A program made the position numbers and the translations under genes. Below are positions 15,375 through 19,303 of a DNA stretch of 19,303 nucleotides, piece by piece. Source of the stretch: Anaerolineae bacterium (GTDB lineage: Bacteria; Chloroflexota; Anaerolineae; 4572-78; J111). The notes beneath the pieces were generated by a model, which was not told the origin of the DNA, did no database searches, and saw only the letters and a list, made by a program, of their open reading frames with translations. Location: positions 1-19,303 of the forward strand of contig JAGRBY010000067.1 in NCBI GenBank assembly GCA_020433835.1, given 5' to 3'. The first letter of the stretch is position 1, and every line of letters starts with the position of its first letter.

Positions 15375-16292
15375 CTTTATCGGATCGCCTGTATGCCAGG
15401 CCACCCCATCGCCGCGATCCATCTTGGCGATAGCCGCCATATCCGCATCATCTATCTCAAAACCAAACAAATCGATATTCCGCCGAATTCTTTCCGCGTT
15501 GGAACTTTTAGGCAGAACGGCATACCCCTGCTGGACGCCCCAGCGCAGGAGAAGTTGGGCCTCGGAGACACCATACTTGTTGGCCATAACCTTAAACAGC
15601 GAATCGGCATCGGCTCCATCAGCCTTCATTTGATCGGTCTTGGCGCTGGCCTGCCCTTCAACAGCACGCCAGCTTGAAAGCGGCACGAGGCTGCTATAAG
15701 CGATAATAGCAATATCATTCTCAGCCAGGTAAGCGACCAAATTCGGTTTTTGCGACCACGGATGAAGCTCGATTTGGTTAGCATCGGGCCGAGGCAGTCC
15801 CGCCGCCTTGATTTCTTCGATATGGTCTTCACTGAAATTACTTACGCCGATGGCGCGGGCCTTACCTTGCCGCTGCAATTCAACCAGCGCCTTCCATTGT
15901 TCAAGCCGCTGTGCCTGGGGAAAGGGCGCATGGATCAAATACAGGTCAACGTAATCCAATTGCAGCCTATCCAAACTCGCCTGCAGCGACTCAATCGTCG
16001 AGTCGTATGTTTTCACAGGCAGCCCCCAGGCTTCATTACCCGGCCACAGCTTTGTCGTAACCAAGATATCCTCGCGTGAAAGCCCCAACGCTTCCATCGC
16101 TCTTTTGATGCCCAAGCCTACCCCATGCTCATTCCCATACGCTTCCGCCGTATCAACATGGTGATAGCCGGCACAAATGGCTTCATAGACCAGGTCTTGC
16201 GCTTCATCATCTTGAATAAGGTACGTCCCGAAGCCCACCATCGGCAGCTTAACGGTATCTGTGAGGTTAATATATGTTTGCTGGGTTTGCAT
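15369..16292 (-). CDS. Aldo/keto reductase
   Basis: A 307-residue enzyme of normal family length. The catalytic tetrad is complete: Asp47 and Tyr52 in HHVDTAEAYGNE, Lys81 in TTKLWPG, and His121 in LYLIHAPFP. AIGVSNF and NQIELHP are the family signatures, and LPKSSNAERIRRN near residue 262 binds the NADPH 2'-phosphate. It reduces aldehydes or ketones using NADPH in the cytosol; the physiological substrate is unknown. The ATG at 16292 has a strong AAGGAG 6 nt upstream, better than other starts nearby. Upstream lies the leader motif shared with the AraC-family gene, suggesting common control. The insert PLSSWRAVEGQASAKTDQMKADGADAD near residue 210 is longer than in many relatives. Confidence 0.94.
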   Translation of the reverse strand: MQTQQTYINLTDTVKLPMVGFGTYLIQDDEAQDLVYEAICAGYHHVDTAEAYGNEHGVGLGIKRAMEALGLSREDILVTTKLWPGNEAWGLPVKTYDSTIESLQASLDRLQLDYVDLYLIHAPFPQAQRLEQWKALVELQRQGKARAIGVSNFSEDHIEEIKAAGLPRPDANQIELHPWSQKPNLVAYLAENDIAIIAYSSLVPLSSWRAVEGQASAKTDQMKADGADADSLFKVMANKYGVSEAQLLLRWGVQQGYAVLPKSSNAERIRRNIDLFGFEIDDADMAAIAKMDRGDGVAWHTGDPIKG

Positions 16293-16584
16293 TATTTCTC
16301 CTTAAGGATCGTGAGTTAAATAACTTCTTACCAATTATCCGACAGAATTGGGTAAGTTAATTAATGTTCATTCCTAACTTACTCCGTGAAGTTTGATGTA
16401 ACGATCACACTATAAACCCATTACGCAAAAATATCTCTATCTTATCACGCCGAATTTATATCCAATCGCGCCAAAAGAATTTAAGGAGTTATGGCCAAGG
16501 GGATTTTCCTATGCTAGTCTGAGCGGTGCAGTCGCGCCACTTCACTCCTTCAGTACATCGAGATCAATAGGGCTGCTATTTTTT
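16293..16584. other. Intergenic region upstream of the reductase
   Basis: Apart from the leader motif at 16301-16317, this stretch shows no reading frame with protein-like composition and no strong hairpin. It ends where the repeat element at 16585 begins and presumably carries the promoter of the reductase. Confidence 0.5.
16301..16317 (-). promoter_or_regulatory. Shared leader motif, copy 2 (reductase gene)
   Basis: On the minus strand TTTAACTCACGATCCTT lies about 8 nt upstream of the ATG at 16292, just before AAGGAG. It matches the copy before the AraC-family gene at 16 of 17 positions. The match extends a few bases further upstream with lower identity. Confidence 0.5.
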
Positions 16585-16753
16585 TAGAAGCTGTTTAAAA
16601 AGTTAGTGTTACAGAGTTGTCTACAGATTTATACTGACACTTGCGCCTGTGCGCAGTCAGGTGTATTCACCGATTTTTATCTGACTATTTGGTATTATCT
16701 GTGAGAATCTGTGTCCATCTGTGGACCCTTTACGGCTTTTAAAACAGTTTCTA
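16585..16753 (+). mobile_element. TIR-bearing repeat element R1, left flank of effector-like gene
   Basis: A 169-bp element. The left end TAGAAGCTGTTTAAAA and the right end TTTTAAAACAGTTTCTA are imperfect terminal inverted repeats, both closing with TA. The right third (from 16672) carries ATCTGTG words and is similar over ~80 nt to 19158-19237. It ends 30 nt from the stop of the 702-codon gene. No coding capacity. The family is not identified. Confidence 0.65.
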
Positions 16754-16783
16754 ACCCCTTGGGTGATAATCTCACGTCTCTAC

Positions 16784-18892
16784 CTAAACACCTGCAACAT
16801 TTTCATTAATGATTGCATCAGCTTCAGCGATAAACGCAGCAACTCCTATAGGAATACCTGGGGCACCGACCCCATAAACACCACCACTAATTCGTTGCTG
16901 GTAAAGATCTGCTAGGGCTTGCAGATTAGCCTTTGTATTATCTCTTGCCGTGTTAAACTCTGTGTAACGAGCCTCACGCTGTGTAGCTGGCAACGGTCCT
17001 ATCGCAGCTTGTGCTGCCGCTTTAAAAGTTGCCTTTGAATGGTTTAGGCGTTGCCTTAAAGCAGTATCCATCTCTCGACATAGTGCCACTGGCTGTTGAT
17101 GAGCCGCTAATTCAGCAGTGGCTGCTGCTGTTCTTGCTTGTGAACGTGCCGAATTTACTGCAATAGCTGCTGTTGCAGCAGGAGCAAGGGCGAACTCCCC
17201 GGAATTACCAAAAGCTGTAATAGCATCAAATGGGAGGTTCTGATGTACAAGCACTTCCTTAGTTCGTACTGCATCAAGTAACTGCTGCCATTGTTGATCT
17301 TGTCCAGCCTGCATGGCGGGAGGACGGTTAGCTCGAGCAGCCGCATGTGCGGCCACTTTTCCCGCAGCAGGTGCTGCGTGGATTGCAGCAACCTGCGTAT
17401 GTGCCGCATTCCAAATGGCTGGGAAGCTATCTTTAATGTTTTGAGCCATGCGGTTGCCCAATTCTTGTTGGGCACCTTGTGTAGCATGTAAATCTACAAT
17501 AGTTGCCGCCGGAACCTGCAACATATCCGCTGTAATGCGCCCGGTGTTATTAGCGTTAAAAGGAACACCATGCGCATTTGTTACATCATCTAACCCCGCT
17601 GACATTGAAATATACGGGGAGTTCGCACCGCCAACGTGTTGAAGCGGGTTAGCGTGCGCCAAGGGGTGAGTGCCTTGAACAGAGTTTCTCTGATTAATTC
17701 TACCTCTATCCGCAACTGTGATGCTACGGGATTGAAAGCGAGGAGTAAAAAGGTTATTTGCATCTCTAACATGCTCTTGCCCCGAGCTTTTATTTACCCA
17801 TAGTGTATTTACATCCTCGACCGCAGCAGGAACTTGAATATACATGTTAGCATCTTGATCATCTGCAAGCGTTCCTAATCGATCAATATGACCTCCAGCA
17901 TGACCAGGTACAGGAGGACTGTCGAGAAATACTGATGTGCCAACAAAACCAAGATTATGATTAGGTGGTCGTCCGGGATGTGGTCCAAACACTGCTTGCA
18001 TAGCGGCTTGGGCATCTGCCATTGTGGCGTTATCTCTCAGATTATCCACTGCTCTTTGCATGTCTTGATTAAGTGCTTGCCGCTGATAGTTGTAAAGAGC
18101 CGGATCTTGTCCTGAATTTTGAATGTCTTCATAGAACTGTTTTGTTTGAATAATACCATTTGAAGAACCAAGACTATTTAATTGATGTTTATGGATTTGA
18201 CTTGACAAATTAGAGGTGAGGCTGACCCTATTTGTCGCGATTTGCTTTGTCTGATAAGAAACACCCTTACTTCCCATTATGTCGGCTTCTTTTTCCAAGG
18301 CCTTATCATTGTTTATCTGCAAGGGTGGCTTTACCCGGGCTTGCTTCTGCTGTATTACGTCCCCAGCCTCATAAGGTAGGTACTTCTTTTGCCTTGGGGC
18401 AACATGAATCTGCATACCAAGACAACGATTCGCATCATTGTCTGCCCCCTCTCGAAAGATTCGAATATTAGCAATATTGTGCCCCCGATGAGGCTTGACC
18501 AACGGTTGCATTTCTGAATCTGATGTATTTCCTCCGCTCATACTGTTGCTGACTGTACTGTAGGGGGGCTTTGTATAATGAACAGCATCAGGCTGTTGCT
18601 TTGATGGGTTCGCTTGCCCAACCGATAGCGATTGCTCGGCTGCCTGACCACCTTCGACTTCGTGCCGGTCGCCAGCATCTTTCCCGGAATTCGGCCGAGA
18701 CACCGAAATCTGGCTGAGTCTATGCCCCCAAGGCCAAGGTTGCTGGTTTTGCGGCATTCGCTGCGCAGCTTGATGACCCATTGCCCCTTGAGGCATCACG
18801 CTGCCCGATGTTGTTAAACCGCAATTTGGACCCGTAAATGTCGGTTGCAATGTCTGCGAGGAATGTGCTTTTCTGGTTGCATACTTTTTCAA
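16784..18892 (-). CDS. Orphan eCIS-effector-like protein with degenerate DUF4157 region
   Basis: 702 residues from TTG at 18892, with AAAGGA 9 nt upstream and a possible -10 TATGAT. Residues 1-135 are low-complexity, rich in Gln/Ser/Pro. Residues ~135-210 read GMQIHVAPRQKKYLPYEAGD, then VIQQKQARVKP and ALEKEADIMGSK, matching the DUF4157 region of proteins loaded into extracellular contractile injection systems. The zinc-protease HExxH is YEAGD (residues 174-178), so both histidines are lost. Residues ~355-560 include HVGGANSPYISMS (419-431), PAATIVDLHA (461-470) and KEVLVHQNLPFDAI (545-558), spaced like the STS and ExE regions of ADP-ribosyltransferases; the NAD-binding Arg is not certain. 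Residues 560-702 are Ala-rich and helical. No eCIS structural gene or immunity gene is adjacent. Short repeat elements flank it on both sides. Confidence 0.7.
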   Translation of the reverse strand: MKKYATRKAHSSQTLQPTFTGPNCGLTTSGSVMPQGAMGHQAAQRMPQNQQPWPWGHRLSQISVSRPNSGKDAGDRHEVEGGQAAEQSLSVGQANPSKQQPDAVHYTKPPYSTVSNSMSGGNTSDSEMQPLVKPHRGHNIANIRIFREGADNDANRCLGMQIHVAPRQKKYLPYEAGDVIQQKQARVKPPLQINNDKALEKEADIMGSKGVSYQTKQIATNRVSLTSNLSSQIHKHQLNSLGSSNGIIQTKQFYEDIQNSGQDPALYNYQRQALNQDMQRAVDNLRDNATMADAQAAMQAVFGPHPGRPPNHNLGFVGTSVFLDSPPVPGHAGGHIDRLGTLADDQDANMYIQVPAAVEDVNTLWVNKSSGQEHVRDANNLFTPRFQSRSITVADRGRINQRNSVQGTHPLAHANPLQHVGGANSPYISMSAGLDDVTNAHGVPFNANNTGRITADMLQVPAATIVDLHATQGAQQELGNRMAQNIKDSFPAIWNAAHTQVAAIHAAPAAGKVAAHAAARANRPPAMQAGQDQQWQQLLDAVRTKEVLVHQNLPFDAITAFGNSGEFALAPAATAAIAVNSARSQARTAAATAELAAHQQPVALCREMDTALRQRLNHSKATFKAAAQAAIGPLPATQREARYTEFNTARDNTKANLQALADLYQQRISGGVYGVGAPGIPIGVAAFIAEADAIINENVAGV

Positions 18893-18935
18893 GATTCGTT
18901 ATCCTTTCCCTATCATAAAATTGTTGGCCTATTCT

Positions 18936-19239
18936 CCTCAGAAACTGCTTTAAAGCAGATTTATACACAGATAAACACGGATGGTATCTCTGCACTAAAT
19001 CGTGGTAGCATGAGAACCCAGGTTTTTCTTGAGCCTGAGACCGGCAAATGCTTATGTTTGGTGCTCAATTGGGCAACATGCTTACAATTTAGGCAAAAAC
19101 CTGGGTTCTTTACCACGCTCTACAGTTTAATGTGGTGCTACCACGCGGATATTCACAGATTTTTATCTCAACTTGATACTATCCGTGATCATCTATGTCC
19201 GTCTGTGGCCCCTTCAAGGCCTATAAAACAGTCTCTCAG
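18936..19239 (+). mobile_element. TIR-bearing repeat element R2, right flank of effector-like gene
   Basis: The left end CTCAGAAACTGCTTTAAAG and the right end CTATAAAACAGTCTCTCAG are imperfect inverted repeats (15 of 19). The right part aligns with R1 in the same orientation. It is 304 bp instead of 169 because the MITE-like copy B (18987-19138) sits inside it. It begins 43 nt upstream of the effector-like gene's start codon and may contribute to its promoter region. Confidence 0.6.
18987..19138 (-). mobile_element. MITE-like element, copy B, nested in R2
   Basis: This is an inverted, diverged copy of the element at 12348-12491. The same 15-bp arms AGAACCCAGGTTTTT (19013-19027) and AAAAACCTGGGTTCT (19095-19109) are intact. 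The internal stretch reading TAAGCATGTT.CCCAATT on the minus strand is also shared. Both ends are bounded by TA (18985-18986, 19139-19140). Its outer arms, CGTGGTAGCA and TGCTACCACG, are a further perfect inverted repeat spanning its right boundary. Confidence 0.7.
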
Positions 19240-19303
19240 TTACTTTGGTGGTGGGGGCGGCAGATATTTCTTTACAACGCATTATACTGGTCGAACTATA
19301 GGG

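Noticed and set aside
17155..17487. 110-codon minus-strand frame inside the effector-like gene
   Set aside because: It is a shifted frame of the 702-residue gene, whose main frame has clear motifs and a good ribosome-binding site.
18340..18380. Active zinc metalloprotease in the effector-like protein
   Set aside because: The HExxH position reads YEAGD, so both zinc-binding histidines are missing.

Overview
The window looks like a bacterial chromosome segment, most likely from an uncultivated or filamentous member of the Chloroflexota. This is inferred, not proven. The grounds are a secreted multi-domain protein carrying a VYLPILLKN-type segment, GT-C membrane glycosyltransferases of the DDNFITYRYA and DUF2723 types, TTG/GTG starts, and many short interspersed palindromic repeats. 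No rRNA, tRNA, CRISPR array or intact transposase was seen.

Layout. Positions 1-6372 (+) hold two arylsulfotransferase-like beta-propeller proteins, the first cut by the window edge and the second a predicted lipoprotein, then two closely spaced GT-C membrane glycosyltransferases. Positions 6417-9672 (-) converge on them: a DUF2723 membrane glycosyltransferase and, 22 nt downstream of it, a secreted multi-domain surface protein that is a plausible substrate. A 739-nt gap with a possible ADP-ribosyltransferase remnant and an 8-nt tandem repeat leads to a + strand cassette at 10412-14016: DegT-type sugar aminotransferase, PAPS-type sulfotransferase, PglD/NeuD-type acetyltransferase and a glycosyltransferase. 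Together these regions suggest making, modifying (amino, N-acyl, possibly sulfo) and attaching cell-surface glycans.

The right third is different. An AraC-family regulator (14230-15270) and an aldo/keto reductase (15369-16292), both on -, share a conserved leader motif, suggesting a small regulated unit. Beyond them is an isolated 702-residue gene (16784-18892, -). Its N-terminal half matches the DUF4157/eCIS-effector layout with the HExxH site ruined, and its C-terminal half has ADP-ribosyltransferase-like motifs. No secretion structure or immunity gene is visible beside it.

The most unusual structure is the repeat content. A short element with TAGAARCTGTTT-type ends occurs on both sides of the effector-like gene in the same orientation (16585-16753 and 18936-19239). 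A second MITE-like element with a 15-bp perfect inverted repeat and TA at both ends occurs at 12348-12491 and, inverted, at 18987-19138, where it is nested inside the right-hand flanking element. A related palindromic repeat with interleaved arms lies at 1260-1331. The effector-like gene may therefore be a mobile or recombining toxin cassette.
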